Numbered from the stretch's first letter, positions 25,854-35,217 are shown. The stretch: DNA of 64,000 nucleotides from Roseateles_B flavus (GCF_039872765.1 NZ_JBDPZC010000005.1:1-64000), one strand, 5' to 3'. Notes: generated by a model not told the origin, from the letters alone. Numbers and translations: made by a program.

Positions 25854-27962
25854 TCAGAAGCGCAGCTGCACCCCGGTGGACACGCTGCGCCCGGGCAGCG
25901 GCGCCCAGTCGCGGATGGTGGACATGCTCGCCGCACGGTAGCCCAGGGCGTTGCCGAGATTGTCGAGCTTGAGGTACCACAGGGCATCCGCCTGCTGCCA
26001 GCGGAACTGCCGGCTCAGCGAGAGCCGCGCCAGGGTGTAGCCCGGCGTCGGGCGGTCGATGGCCGGCACCCGGTTCTGGGCCGCGGCCTGCTGGATCTCC
26101 AGGCGCAGGCCCCAGGCACCGCCCTGCCCGTCCAGGCTCAGTGTGCTGCGCCGTGGCGCCATGCGTGGCAGTGGCTCTCCGTGGCTCAGGTCCTGGCCCT
26201 GGACCCAATCCAGCTGCAGCCCCGCCTGCCATTGCCAGCCTGACAGCGCACCCGGCAACCAGCCCAGCTGCAGGTCCTGCTGCACCTGGAGCTCCAGCCC
26301 CTGCACGCGCGCCGCGACGGCCTGGTAGGCATAGACCGGCAGCGACTCCTCGCCCTCACCCGGCACGGTGGCACCGGTCGCGCGCAGGGCGATGTAGTCC
26401 TTGAAGCGGGTCCGGTAGGCATTGATCTCCACGCTGCCGCTGCCGTGCTTCCAGTGCATCCCCAGGTCCAGGCCGCTGGCATGCTCCAGGCCCAGCGTGG
26501 CGTCGCCCTGCTCGAAGGCGCCAGTGGCCACATGCACGCCGCTGGCGAACAGCTCGCCTGCCGAAGGCGCGCGCTCGGAGTGGTTGACATTGAGGCTCAG
26601 CCCCAGGGCCGGCATCGGATGCCAACTGAGGCTGGCCGAGGCGCTGGCCGGCGAGAAACGCCGCTCCGTCGCGGGGCCGAAGCGCGCATCCGCGGCGTCG
26701 GAGGCATCACCGTCGGACCGCACACGGACCTGGTCGCGCCGCGCACCCAGGCCCAGCTGCCAGGGCCCGTCGCTCCACTGCTCGAGGATGAAAAGCCCCT
26801 GGGCGCGGTTGCGGTTGCTGGGCATCAGGGCCTCCTCGCCCTGGACCTCGAAACGGCTCTGCTCCAGCTGCCAGCCCAGCACGCCGCGTGCACCGGCCAG
26901 CGGTGCGTGCTCGGCCTGCAGCCGAAGCTCGGAACCCCGCTGGGCAAAACGTGTCCCCAGGGAGCCATCGCCCTCGATCTCATCGTGCTGGTAGCGGGCC
27001 CGGCTGAACTGCCACTGCAGCTTGCGCAGGGGACCGTCGTTCCAGCGCCATTCGCCGGCACCGGCCACGCGCTGGCGCTGCATGGCGATCTTCACGTCGG
27101 GCTCCACCGTCACGCCGTAGTCGTTGCGGTAGTCGTCGAAACTCAGGCCGGCATAGCCGTCCCGATCGACCCAGGATCCCCCGACAGCCGCACTGCGGGA
27201 CGCACTGGCGGAATTGCGCACATGGTTCATGGACTGCCCGTCCGGGGCGGTGAAGCCTGGCGTCCTCTGGTCGTCGGCCAGGCGTCGCGAAGCATCGGCA
27301 TGCCAGGCCCAGGGCCCCTGCCCGCCGTCCAGCACCGCAGCCAGGGCGCGCTCGTTCGAGGCGCCACCCAGCCTGAACTCCGTGGCACCCGACAGGCCCT
27401 GGAGCGGGCTGCGCGGGATGCGGTTGTCGATGGTGTTGACCACGCCACCGATCGCATTGCCGCCATACAGCAGGGCCGCGGCGCCGCGCAGCACCTCGAT
27501 GCGGTCCACCACCAGAGGATCGACCGGCACCGCATGGTCATAGCTGAGGCTGGAGACGTCCAGCGAGCCCCCCGCGTTGTTGAGCATGCGCACCCGCTCG
27601 CCGTCCAGTCCGCGGATGGTGGGCCGGCTGGCATTGGGGCCGAAGGACGTGGCGGCGATGCCGGGCAGGCCCTCGACCGTCTCGCCCACGCTGGCACCGC
27701 GGCGCAGCAGCAGCGCATCGCCAGCCAGGGACTGGCCGGGCTGGGCCAGCTCCTTGTTGCCCAGGGGATTGCCCGTCACCTGGACGGCGTCCAGGGTCTG
27801 TCTGTCAGTGGGATTGCCCTCGGCATGCACCCACTGGGCGCCGAGCAGGGCCAGCAGCAGCGCGGTGCGCGGCCAGGCTGGCATACAGGTGGTCGAGTGG
27901 ATCGAGGCGGCAAGGCCCTGGCGCGCCGCGCGCCGGACCGGATGGAGAGCGTTGTCTTGCAT
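25854..27962 (-). CDS. TonB-dependent outer-membrane receptor (zinc/metal type, ZnuD-like)
   Basis: About 702 aa. A plug domain opens with TLDAVQVTGNPLG (TonB box region) and has PTIRGLDGERVRMLNNAG, VDPLVVDRIEVLRGAAALLYGGNAIGGVVN; the 22-strand barrel ends with the aromatic terminus STGVQLRF. The layout and plug resemble ZnuD-group receptors, so zinc or another metal is the likely cargo; this is inference. The start is uncertain: ATG 27962 (MQDNALHPV) or ATG 27884 (MPAWPRTALLLALLGAQWVHA), both giving a signal peptide. It follows the small membrane protein and ABC transporter on the same strand. Confidence 0.85.
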   Translation of the reverse strand: MQDNALHPVRRAARQGLAASIHSTTCMPAWPRTALLLALLGAQWVHAEGNPTDRQTLDAVQVTGNPLGNKELAQPGQSLAGDALLLRRGASVGETVEGLPGIAATSFGPNASRPTIRGLDGERVRMLNNAGGSLDVSSLSYDHAVPVDPLVVDRIEVLRGAAALLYGGNAIGGVVNTIDNRIPRSPLQGLSGATEFRLGGASNERALAAVLDGGQGPWAWHADASRRLADDQRTPGFTAPDGQSMNHVRNSASASRSAAVGGSWVDRDGYAGLSFDDYRNDYGVTVEPDVKIAMQRQRVAGAGEWRWNDGPLRKLQWQFSRARYQHDEIEGDGSLGTRFAQRGSELRLQAEHAPLAGARGVLGWQLEQSRFEVQGEEALMPSNRNRAQGLFILEQWSDGPWQLGLGARRDQVRVRSDGDASDAADARFGPATERRFSPASASASLSWHPMPALGLSLNVNHSERAPSAGELFASGVHVATGAFEQGDATLGLEHASGLDLGMHWKHGSGSVEINAYRTRFKDYIALRATGATVPGEGEESLPVYAYQAVAARVQGLELQVQQDLQLGWLPGALSGWQWQAGLQLDWVQGQDLSHGEPLPRMAPRRSTLSLDGQGGAWGLRLEIQQAAAQNRVPAIDRPTPGYTLARLSLSRQFRWQQADALWYLKLDNLGNALGYRAASMSTIRDWAPLPGRSVSTGVQLRF

Positions 27963-28085
27963 GGATGCTGGGCCTGCTGAAGGAGGCCCCCTGGCATGGG
28001 CGGGCACCGAGGGCCGCGCCGGGTCTGAGTGGCGGGCGCGATGGCACCCGCACGCCCGCGGCGCACTGGCGCCGCCGGGCGAGCT

Positions 28086-28472
28086 TCATGCCCCTGTGCG
28101 GGGCGGAGACTCAGGCAAGAACGGGGGGCCGCGGGCCCGCGGGGTGGCCCGTGCGGTGTCGGCGGACACCGGCGCGGGGCTGGCGACCACCACCGTGGTC
28201 AGCGCCAGCAGGACCGCGGCCGGCTCGGCGCCGCACAGATGATCGCCGTGGGCAAGCTGGTCGAAGAGCTGGCAGTCCGTGGAGCCCAGCGCATGGCCCC
28301 AGGCATCCGAAGGACCCTGCTCGGCCGCCGCTGCTGCCAACCTGAAGCTTTGGTGGGCCGCACGGTGCCCCTGGCCCAGGCCCTGGGCCAGCAGCAGGCA
28401 CAGGGCCAGCCAGGCATGCAGCGCCACGACCGGCCAGCCGCGAGGGCGGCGGACGCCACCGAGCCCGCTCAT
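28086..28472 (-). CDS. small membrane protein, DUF2946-like
   Basis: 128 aa. Hydrophobic segments near residues 13-29 and 87-104 flank a His/Cys-containing loop with HRAAH, GSTDCQLFDQLAHGDHLCG; the tail ends ARGPPFLPE as in DUF2946-like proteins found beside TonB receptors. A His/Cys loop of this kind could bind metal. Start ATG 28472 follows GAGGTG six bases before it. Placed between the TonB receptor and the ABC permease, so probably part of the same metal-uptake unit. Confidence 0.65.
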   Translation of the reverse strand: MSGLGGVRRPRGWPVVALHAWLALCLLLAQGLGQGHRAAHQSFRLAAAAAEQGPSDAWGHALGSTDCQLFDQLAHGDHLCGAEPAAVLLALTTVVVASPAPVSADTARATPRARGPPFLPESPPRTGA

Positions 28473-28686
28473 CCCCGGCACCTCGTGCGCAGGGCGTGAC
28501 CGGGACCGCGGCACAGCGCATGCGCAGGCACGCCCACCCTACCGGCAAGGGCGGGATGCAGCGCGCTGGAGCGTAAGCGGGTGTGGACCAAGACAGGGGC
28601 CGTCAGGGTGAAAACAGCGGCATTGTGCACACCGCCGGGCACCCTGCCATCAGGCATCCCCCGGAGGCCGTCCGTCCTTGAGGGGA

Positions 28687-29961
28687 TTACTCGCCCGGCT
28701 GCAGCATCCGCGACACCTGCAGATGCCAGGCGCACCAGGCCGGCCAGGCCGCGCCGGCCAGGGCCAGCAGGGCAGCCAGCAGCACCAGGAGCAGCCCATG
28801 CTGAAGGGCGTGACCCTGCGTGCCAAGCCAATGCAGCTGCTCTGGCGCTGCCAGGTGTCGCAGGCTCATCCAGGCCAGCTCGCTGAGCCCCCAGGCCAGC
28901 ACCAGGGCCAGGACGGCCAGCCACAACCATTCCAGCAGAGGCAGCAGCGCCACACGGCTGGCGGGGGCGCCCAGCACCCGCAGGAGGACCAGGTCCTGGC
29001 GGCGCTGCTCCTGGGCCTGCAGCATCAGCGCAAAGGCCGCCAGCCAGGCGCACAGCAGCAGCAGGACCAGCAGCGTCTTGAGCAGCGCCGGCAGCCAGCC
29101 CAGGGCGGCCGCCATGCGGTCGATCTCGTCGCGCGGCACGGCCGCCTGCAGATGGGCCTGTGCATTGAGCCAGGGGAGCAGCACGCCCAGGGCTTCCGGA
29201 CTGGCCGGGCTGACCAGCACGTGGCTGATATCGCCCAGGCTCTCTTCGCCCGTGTCGGCCCCTGGCTGTCCCTCAAGCCCGGTCAGGCCCGCTGACAGCG
29301 CCGGCGCTCGCGTGGCTGCCGGCTGACGCAGGGCCCACAGAGAGCTCAGATCGGTCAGGATCAGGCCGTCCAGTGCCGAGCCCTGACGCCCCAGGATGCC
29401 GACGACGACAAACGCCCTGGGCAAGGCCCCCGCCGGCTTGAGATCCGGCAGCTCGAGGCCGCTGAACTCAGCACCCACGGCCAGGCCCAGGCCTTCGGCG
29501 GCATCCGCCCCCAGCACCACCTCCATCACATGCTCGAAGCCGCGCCCCTTGGCGAGCCGCGCCTGGCGCAGGGCCAGGAAGGGCGCTTCGGTACCGATCA
29601 CCGCAAATCCCCGATGCCGCCCCCCCAGCAGCACAGGCACGGCCTGCTTCACCTGCGGCAGCCCCCGCAGCAGGGGCACCGCTTCATAGGGCAGCGTGCC
29701 ACCGGGCTCGCTGAGCAGCTGGATGGCAGACAGGGTCTGCCGCCAGGGGTCGCCCTTGGGTCCGACCAGCAGCTCCATGCCCTGGAGCTCGCGCTCCAGG
29801 CGCTGGGGAATGCGCTGGCTCAGCTGCATCAGCAGCCCCGCGGCGGTCAGGGCGAGACTCAGCAGCAGCAGGCTCATGCCGGCGTATTGCGGCCTGGACC
29901 ACAGATGGCGCCAGGCCAGCCAGGGCAGCGTCGGCCCCATGGCAGATCCCCATCGTTTCAT
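28687..29961 (-). CDS. FtsX/MacB-like ABC transporter permease
   Basis: 424 aa. One N-terminal helix (about residues 27-45), a large periplasmic domain, then three C-terminal helices (LLVLLLLCAWLAAFAL, LWLAVLALVLAWGL, LLLVLLAALLALAGAAWPAW), the MacB/LolC topology. The ATG overlaps the ATPase stop (ATGA). In several proteobacteria a like permease and ATPase are linked to Zur-controlled genes and TonB receptors; no clear Zur box is visible here. Confidence 0.85.
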   Translation of the reverse strand: MKRWGSAMGPTLPWLAWRHLWSRPQYAGMSLLLLSLALTAAGLLMQLSQRIPQRLERELQGMELLVGPKGDPWRQTLSAIQLLSEPGGTLPYEAVPLLRGLPQVKQAVPVLLGGRHRGFAVIGTEAPFLALRQARLAKGRGFEHVMEVVLGADAAEGLGLAVGAEFSGLELPDLKPAGALPRAFVVVGILGRQGSALDGLILTDLSSLWALRQPAATRAPALSAGLTGLEGQPGADTGEESLGDISHVLVSPASPEALGVLLPWLNAQAHLQAAVPRDEIDRMAAALGWLPALLKTLLVLLLLCAWLAAFALMLQAQEQRRQDLVLLRVLGAPASRVALLPLLEWLWLAVLALVLAWGLSELAWMSLRHLAAPEQLHWLGTQGHALQHGLLLVLLAALLALAGAAWPAWCAWHLQVSRMLQPGE

Positions 29962-30689
29962 CCGGGCTGACCTCCCAGCACGGTACTGAGCCCCGCGGTC
30001 AGGCCCGAAGCCAGCCAGCCCAGGTTGCGCAGGCGGTGCAGCTGCACGGGCAGCAGGGCCTGGAAGCGTTGCACCACGCGTGCGTCATGCGTGGTCACCA
30101 CCAGGGTGACGTGATGTTCGGACGCGGCCTGGCACAGCAGGCCGATCATGCGTTCGCTCGCCTCTTCATCCAGATTGGCGGTGGGCTCGTCAGCCAGCAG
30201 AATGCGCGGCCCGCGCAACAGGGCGCGAGCCAGGATCACCCGCTGCAGCTGCCCCTGGTTGAGCTGGGCCGCACGGCGCTTGGCCAGGCCTTCCAGGCCC
30301 AGGCTGGTCACCACAAGGCCGATGCGTTCCTTGTCGACGGGCAGGCCGGCGGCCAGGAAAGGCAGGCGCAGGTTCTCCAGCACATTGAGCGACGGGCTCA
30401 GGTGCAGGCGCTGCGACACCAGGCCCAGCTGACTGCCTCGCCAGCGGTCCACGGCCGCCCCCTGCAACTGCCCGAGCTCCACACCGGCCAGGCGAAGCTG
30501 GCCGTCCGAGGGGCGCAGCAGGCCGGCCATCAGGTTCAGCAGGGTCGACTTGCCGACGCCCGAGGGGCCATGCACCAGCAGGTGATGGCGCGGCGCCAGC
30601 ACGAAGTCGTCGAAGTACAGCAGGGCGCCACCGGGATAGGCGTGACGCAGGCTGTGCCAGGCGATCATGGGTTCGCTGAGCACGGTCAT
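29958..30689 (-). CDS. ABC transporter ATP-binding protein (LolD/MacB type)
   Basis: 243 aa. Walker A GPSGVGKSTLLN, Q-loop LGLVSQRLHLSP, Walker B ILLADEPTANLD and H-loop VTTHD are all intact. The signature motif reads LNQGQLQR instead of LSGGQ, a noteworthy departure shared by some MacB-like ATPases of metal-linked systems. First gene of the leftward ABC/TonB unit. The upstream 57 bp before msrA's stop contain no clear regulator site. Confidence 0.88.
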   Translation of the reverse strand: MTVLSEPMIAWHSLRHAYPGGALLYFDDFVLAPRHHLLVHGPSGVGKSTLLNLMAGLLRPSDGQLRLAGVELGQLQGAAVDRWRGSQLGLVSQRLHLSPSLNVLENLRLPFLAAGLPVDKERIGLVVTSLGLEGLAKRRAAQLNQGQLQRVILARALLRGPRILLADEPTANLDEEASERMIGLLCQAASEHHVTLVVTTHDARVVQRFQALLPVQLHRLRNLGWLASGLTAGLSTVLGGQPG

Positions 30690-30746
30690 GCCCTGCCCCT
30701 CCCCTGCCGCAGGCCCCGCATGGACGGCCGCCAGGGCTTAGCGGTG

Positions 30747-31301
30747 TCAGTCTGTCCCGGCATCGTCACGCAGCAGATGTCCGAAGGTCTTCATGAACTT
30801 GTCGACCTTGCCGGCGACCACGAACACGCAGTAGCCCTGGTCCGGGTTGCGGGCGAAATACTGGTGGTGATAGGGCTCGGCGCTGCTGTAGAGGCGCAGG
30901 GGCTGGAGCTCGGTCACCACCCGCCCGCCCAGGGCCGCGTCGGCCTCCGCCAGGAAGCTGCGGGCCAGGGATTCGTCGTCCGGGTGCTCGTAATAGATGC
31001 CGGAGCGGTACTGCGTGCCGACGTCCGCCCCCTGGCGGTTCAGGCTGGTCGGGTCGTGGATGCAGAAGAACACTTCCAGCAGCTGGCGGAGGCTCACCTG
31101 GGTCGGGTCGTAGTCGATGCGAACCACCTCGGCATGGCCCGTCCGGCCCGTACAGACCTGCTCGTAGCTGGGGTCCGGCAGCTCGCCATTGCAATAGCCG
31201 GGCTCCACGGCCTGCACGCCTCGGACGCGGGCGAACACCGCCTCGGTGCACCAGAAACAGCCGCCTCCCAGCGTGATGCGGCCCGTGCCGACATGGCTCA
31301 T
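30747..31301 (-). CDS. msrA: peptide-methionine (S)-S-oxide reductase
   Basis: 184 aa. The active-site motif GGCFWCTE places the catalytic Cys at 15, with the conserved GYCNGE, PTSLNRQGADVGTQYRSGIYY and YHHQYFARNPDQGYC blocks. The open frame continues to a TTG at 31316, but the ATG at 31301 (MSHVGTGRITLG) has GGAGGATC just upstream and is preferred. Probably monocistronic; divergent from the YdcF-like gene. Confidence 0.95.
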   Translation of the reverse strand: MSHVGTGRITLGGGCFWCTEAVFARVRGVQAVEPGYCNGELPDPSYEQVCTGRTGHAEVVRIDYDPTQVSLRQLLEVFFCIHDPTSLNRQGADVGTQYRSGIYYEHPDDESLARSFLAEADAALGGRVVTELQPLRLYSSAEPYHHQYFARNPDQGYCVFVVAGKVDKFMKTFGHLLRDDAGTD

Positions 31302-31442
31302 CGTGTGATCCTCCAATGACGCAGTCCCGCGTCGACAGCCCGCATTGTGCAGCGGACGCTGCGGTGCATGCTCAAATCGCGCCCTGACTCAGCGCCGGCA
31401 GCTGCCCCGGCATCCTCCCGCGCACGGACGCATTGCCCCGCC

Positions 31443-32228
31443 ATGGATCTCTACACCCCCTTCAAGGCCCTGTGCCTGGCCTTGCTGGCTCCCCCCGGCC
31501 TCCTGCTGCCGCCCCTGCTGGCCGGCGCGCTGCTGTGGCGGCGTGCCGGCCGCTGGCGCTGGGCGCTGCCGCCGGTCTTTGCGCTGATGTGGCTGTCCCT
31601 GTGCGAAGCACCGGCCCTGCTGCTGCAGCACGCCCTGCTGCGCCCGCCTCCCGCGCTGCGGCTCGAAGCCAGCGACTGCGCGGCGCCGCCCCGGACGCTG
31701 GTGCTGGTGCTGGGCGGCGGCATCCACCAATGGACGGCCGAGCGGGACGGGCCCGACCTCAAGCTGGGTACGCTTGAACGGCTGAGGCAGGGCGTCCGCC
31801 TGGCCCGGCGCTGTGACTGGCCGCTGGGCTTCACCGGCGGCCTGCCTTCACCGGCGAAGCCGGGCGACGTGCCGGAGAGCCTGGTGGCGGAACAGGTGGC
31901 TCGCGAGGAGTTCGGCCTTCCCCTGTCCCTTGCCGAGCCCGCCGCGCGGGACACCCGCGAGAACGCCCGCCTGAGCCTGCCTTTGCTGCGCGAACGGGGG
32001 ATTCAGCGCCTGGTGCTGGTCACGCATGCGGAGCACATGCCCCGCAGCCTGCGCGCCTTCGAGACCGCCGCACAGGCCGAGCGCTACCCCTTGACGCTGC
32101 TTGCGGCGCCGGTCGGCGGGCGGCCGCTGGAGGATCTGTCCCCTTATGACTGGACGCCCTCTGAGGCCGGCTATCGCCGCATGCGCTACGTCTTCTACGA
32201 GGTCCTGGGGCAGCTGGCCGGGCACTGA
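31443..32228 (+). CDS. YdcF-like/DUF218 membrane protein
   Basis: 261 aa. Two N-terminal hydrophobic segments (about residues 8-28 and 36-52) precede a DUF218 domain with LVLVLGGGIHQW, TGGLPSP and RDTRENARLSLPLL, then LVLVTHAEHMPRSLRAFE. Some relatives (ElyC/SanA group) affect envelope polysaccharide. The ATG at 31443 is chosen since the long upstream part of the frame is proline/alanine-rich and lacks a ribosome site. Confidence 0.85.
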   Translation: MDLYTPFKALCLALLAPPGLLLPPLLAGALLWRRAGRWRWALPPVFALMWLSLCEAPALLLQHALLRPPPALRLEASDCAAPPRTLVLVLGGGIHQWTAERDGPDLKLGTLERLRQGVRLARRCDWPLGFTGGLPSPAKPGDVPESLVAEQVAREEFGLPLSLAEPAARDTRENARLSLPLLRERGIQRLVLVTHAEHMPRSLRAFETAAQAERYPLTLLAAPVGGRPLEDLSPYDWTPSEAGYRRMRYVFYEVLGQLAGH

Positions 32229-32288
32229 GCCGCGGAAACCGCCCCCTCACGGCACCCCTCACGCGGAAACGCCCCCCAGAAAGAGGAA

Positions 32289-32316
32289 CCCCCCCGGGCT
32301 TTCGCACGGAGGGGTG
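32289..32316 (-). terminator. GNRA-capped hairpin, likely terminator for ubiD
   Basis: On the minus strand ACCCCTCCGTGC-GAAA-GCCCGGGGGGGT forms a 12-position stem (one U-C mismatch, one G-U) followed by TCCTCTTTCT. It lies 200 bases past the ubiD stop. Between it and ubiD further dyads are seen (CTCCTGGC 32364-32371 with GCCAGGAG 32431-32438; CTGGCGC/GCGCCAG at 32367-32389; GCCTA-TCGT-TAGGC at 32398-32411). Confidence 0.45.
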
Positions 32317-32515
32317 GGTGGCTGGCGCCACCGGTGGAGCTCAGCGGTGAATGACCGGAGGGCTCCTGGCGCGCAGAGACTGCGCCAGTTGGAATGCCTA
32401 TCGTTAGGCTCCTCAAACTTAGCCGGCGGGCCAGGAGACTTCAAGCAGCGCCGACGGCCCCATGGATCCTGGTTAACCCCGAGCGATCCCGCCTGGACTT
32501 CACCCCCCGGGACGC

Positions 32516-34093
32516 CTATGACCGGCCGGCGAAGAGCTGGTCGAAGAGCCGCTGACTGGACTGCTGCACCGCTTCCGGCATGGTGATGGTGCGTCCCCAT
32601 TCCCGGCTGGTCTCGCCCGGCCACTTGTTGGTGGCGTCCATGCCCATCTTGCCTCCCAGCCCGCTGACGGGGGACGCGAAGTCGAGGTAGTCGATGGGCG
32701 TGTTCTCCACCAGCGTGGTGTCGCGCACCGGGTCCATGCGGGTGGTGATGGCCCAGACCACCTCTTTCCAGTCGCGCACGTCCACATCCTCGTCGACGAT
32801 GACGATGAACTTCGTATACATGAATTGCCGCAGGAAGCTCCACAGGCCGAACATCAGCCGCTTGGCGTGCCCCGGGTAGCTCTTGCGGATGGAGATCACC
32901 GCCATGCGGTAGCTGCAGCCCTCCGGCGGGAGGTAGAAGTCGACGATCTCCGGGAACTGCTTCTGCAGGATGGGCACGAAGACTTCGTTCAGCGCCACGC
33001 CCAGCACCGCGGGCTCGTCAGGCGGCTTACCGGTGTAGGTGCTGTGGTAGATGGGATCGTCCCGGTGCGTCAGGCGCTGCACCTCGAAAACGGGGAACCA
33101 GTCCTGCTCGTTGTAGTACCCGGTGTGGTCGCCATACGGGCCCTCCAGGGCATAGAGGTAGCCCTTGATCTCCTTGAGCGGCACGCCGTGCTCGCTGCGG
33201 CCCTCGAAGCCAGGCGCTGCGGGCGGGATGTGCCCCTCCAGGATGATCTCGGCGGTGGCCGGCACCTGCAGCATGCGACCGCCCTCGCCCACGGCGGTGT
33301 CCGCCAGCTCGGTGCGCGAGCCCCGCAGCAGGCCGGCGAACTGGTACTCGGACAGGCTGTCCGGCACCGGCGTCACGGCGCCCAGGGTGGTGGCCGGATC
33401 CGCCCCCAGTGCCACGGCGATGGGGAAAGGCTGGCCCGGATGGGCCAGGGCGAAATCACGAAAATCCAGCGCCCCGCCCCGATGGGCCAGCCAGCGCATG
33501 ATCAGCTGCCGCGGCCCGATCAGCTGCTGGCGGTAGATGCCCAGGTTCTGCCGCAGTCGTGGCTTGGGGATGGATTGCGGCCCGCGCGTGATGACCAGGC
33601 CCCAGGTCAGCAAGGGCGCGGCGTCGCCCGGCCAGCAGTACTGAATAGGGAGCCGCCCCAAATCGAGCGCATCTCCCTCCAGAATGTTGGCCTGGCAGGC
33701 TGGCCGGGACACCAGGCTGGGCTTCATGTCCCACAGCGCCTTGCCCATCTGCAGCAGCTTGCCGGCGTCCTTCAGACCCTTGGGTGGCTCGGGCTCCTTC
33801 AGGTTGGCCAGCAATTGGCCCACGTCCCGCAGCTCGGCCAGGCTGTCCGCCCCCATGCCCAGCGCCACCCGGCGCGGCGTGCCGAACAAGTTTCCAAGGA
33901 CCGGCATTTGCCGCCCCCCCGCGCCTTGGGGGGTGACCGGCTGCTCGAACAGCAGGGCCGGTCCTTCGGCGCGCAGCACCCGGTCGCACAGGGCCGTCAT
34001 CTCCAGGTGCGTACTGACGGGATCCTTCACGCGGAGCAGCTCACCCTGGGCTTCCAGGCCGGCCATGAAGGCCCGCAGATCTCGATATTTCAT
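32516..34093 (-). CDS. ubiD: UbiD-type 4-hydroxy-3-polyprenylbenzoate decarboxylase
   Basis: 525 aa prenylated-FMN decarboxylase of ubiquinone synthesis. Conserved features: MKYRDLRAFMAGLEAQGEL start, LGNLFGTPRRVALGMG, LPIQYCWPGDAAPLLTWG, IYRQQLIGPRQLIMRW (prFMN region), the catalytic E-R-E elements seen as RSEHG, EGPYGDHTGYY, and VIVDEDVDVRDWKEVVWAITTR near the C terminus. Divergent from the SLT transglycosylase. Confidence 0.95.
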   Translation of the reverse strand: MKYRDLRAFMAGLEAQGELLRVKDPVSTHLEMTALCDRVLRAEGPALLFEQPVTPQGAGGRQMPVLGNLFGTPRRVALGMGADSLAELRDVGQLLANLKEPEPPKGLKDAGKLLQMGKALWDMKPSLVSRPACQANILEGDALDLGRLPIQYCWPGDAAPLLTWGLVITRGPQSIPKPRLRQNLGIYRQQLIGPRQLIMRWLAHRGGALDFRDFALAHPGQPFPIAVALGADPATTLGAVTPVPDSLSEYQFAGLLRGSRTELADTAVGEGGRMLQVPATAEIILEGHIPPAAPGFEGRSEHGVPLKEIKGYLYALEGPYGDHTGYYNEQDWFPVFEVQRLTHRDDPIYHSTYTGKPPDEPAVLGVALNEVFVPILQKQFPEIVDFYLPPEGCSYRMAVISIRKSYPGHAKRLMFGLWSFLRQFMYTKFIVIVDEDVDVRDWKEVVWAITTRMDPVRDTTLVENTPIDYLDFASPVSGLGGKMGMDATNKWPGETSREWGRTITMPEAVQQSSQRLFDQLFAGRS

Positions 34094-34126
34094 AACTATT
34101 AGCTATTAAGACAAGCACTTATAAGC

Positions 34127-34154
34127 TTGACCGGTTATTTTTCATCCTTAGAAT
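34127..34154 (+). promoter_or_regulatory. candidate sigma-70 promoter for the SLT transglycosylase
   Basis: TTGACC (34127-34132), 16-bp spacer, TAGAAT (34149-34154) in an AT-rich patch between the divergent ubiD and SLT genes. Transcription would start near 34161, giving a leader of about 185 nt. Confidence 0.5.
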
Positions 34155-34345
34155 CCGGCCAGCCTTGCACCAGCGAGGGTTAACCCGTGCGCCGTTCCAG
34201 GGTTCAAGCGCACGACCGCTGCCAATGGACGCCGCCTGTGGAAGGGCTTCATGCCCGTCCGCACACCAGGCGGCCCATTATCACCGTCGGTCTTTGCCCC
34301 GCGTCCTGCGCGGGGTGGGGATCGGGCGGAGAAGAAAGGAGTCAC

Positions 34346-35182
34346 ATGACAGCGCAAGCTAACCTGTTGAGCCTCGGACGCCATGCCCGCATCGCGACTG
34401 AGGTATTTCTCAAAGACATCGGCCAGGGACTGCTGGTCGTCAGCCACAACACCTTGGCCCTGCTCGGGCTCACCGTCGTCGCCCTGCTGGCCACCTTTGC
34501 CAGCCAGGCAGACCTGCGCCATCAACTCGAAAGCCAGACCCTGGGCTGGCTCAGCGCCCGCCAGGAAGCCCGTGCCGAAGCCAGCGGCGACGTGCTCAAC
34601 ACCCTGAGCGACCCCACCGCCATCCAGCGCGCCACCGCCACCAATCCCAAGGAGCTCAGCCGCCCGCAGGCCGCCGTGGCGCAGTGGCTGGCACGGCGTT
34701 ACAAGGTCGCCCCCGAGCCGGTCGCCCGCCTGGTCCAGGAAGCCTGGGTCGTGGGCCAGAAGGCCAAGGTCGAGCCCACCCTGATCCTCGCCATCATGGC
34801 CGTCGAGTCCGGCTTCAACCCTTTTGCGCAGAGCACGGTGGGCGCCCAGGGGCTCATGCAGGTGATGACCCGCGTCCACGATGACAAGTACGAGGCCTTC
34901 GGTGGCACCCATGCCGCCTTCGACCCGGTCACCAACCTGCGCGTGGGTGTGCAGGTGCTGAAAGAATGCATCCAGCGCGGTGGCAGCCTGGAGGACGGCC
35001 TGAAGTACTACGTCGGCGCCGCCAACCTGAGCGATGACGCCGGCTATGCAGGCCGGGTCCTCAATGAGCACGAGCAACTCAAGGCCGTGGCGGCAGGCCG
35101 TGCCCCGACGCCCCGCCCCGCTGTCGAGCCCCAGGCTCCCATGGCGTCCTCGGCCCCTCAGCAGGTGGCCCTGTTGCGCTGA
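34346..35182 (+). CDS. lytic transglycosylase, SLT domain
   Basis: 278 aa. A membrane anchor at about residues 37-50 (ALLGLTVVALLATFAS) precedes an SLT lysozyme-like domain with catalytic Glu154 in MAVESGFNPF and the family motif STVGAQGLMQVM. It cleaves peptidoglycan in the periplasm. The C terminus is proline/alanine-rich. Ribosome site AAGGAG, five bases before the ATG. Terminated by the 35279-35309 hairpin. Confidence 0.9.
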   Translation: MTAQANLLSLGRHARIATEVFLKDIGQGLLVVSHNTLALLGLTVVALLATFASQADLRHQLESQTLGWLSARQEARAEASGDVLNTLSDPTAIQRATATNPKELSRPQAAVAQWLARRYKVAPEPVARLVQEAWVVGQKAKVEPTLILAIMAVESGFNPFAQSTVGAQGLMQVMTRVHDDKYEAFGGTHAAFDPVTNLRVGVQVLKECIQRGGSLEDGLKYYVGAANLSDDAGYAGRVLNEHEQLKAVAAGRAPTPRPAVEPQAPMASSAPQQVALLR

Positions 35183-35217
35183 GGTGTCCCGAGCGAGCGC
35201 GGGCTGGCTGCGGCAAC

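Noticed and set aside
26445..27980. 511-residue plus-strand frame opposite the TonB receptor
   Set aside because: No domain and typical antisense composition; the receptor on the other strand has plug and barrel features throughout.
28480..30746. Zur box for the TonB/ABC unit
   Set aside because: No AT-rich dyad of the GTTATAWWATAAC type was found in either intergenic gap.
32229..32515. 6S RNA gene
   Set aside because: Considered because of the stem-rich sequence, but the conserved central-bubble features of 6S RNA could not be recognised.
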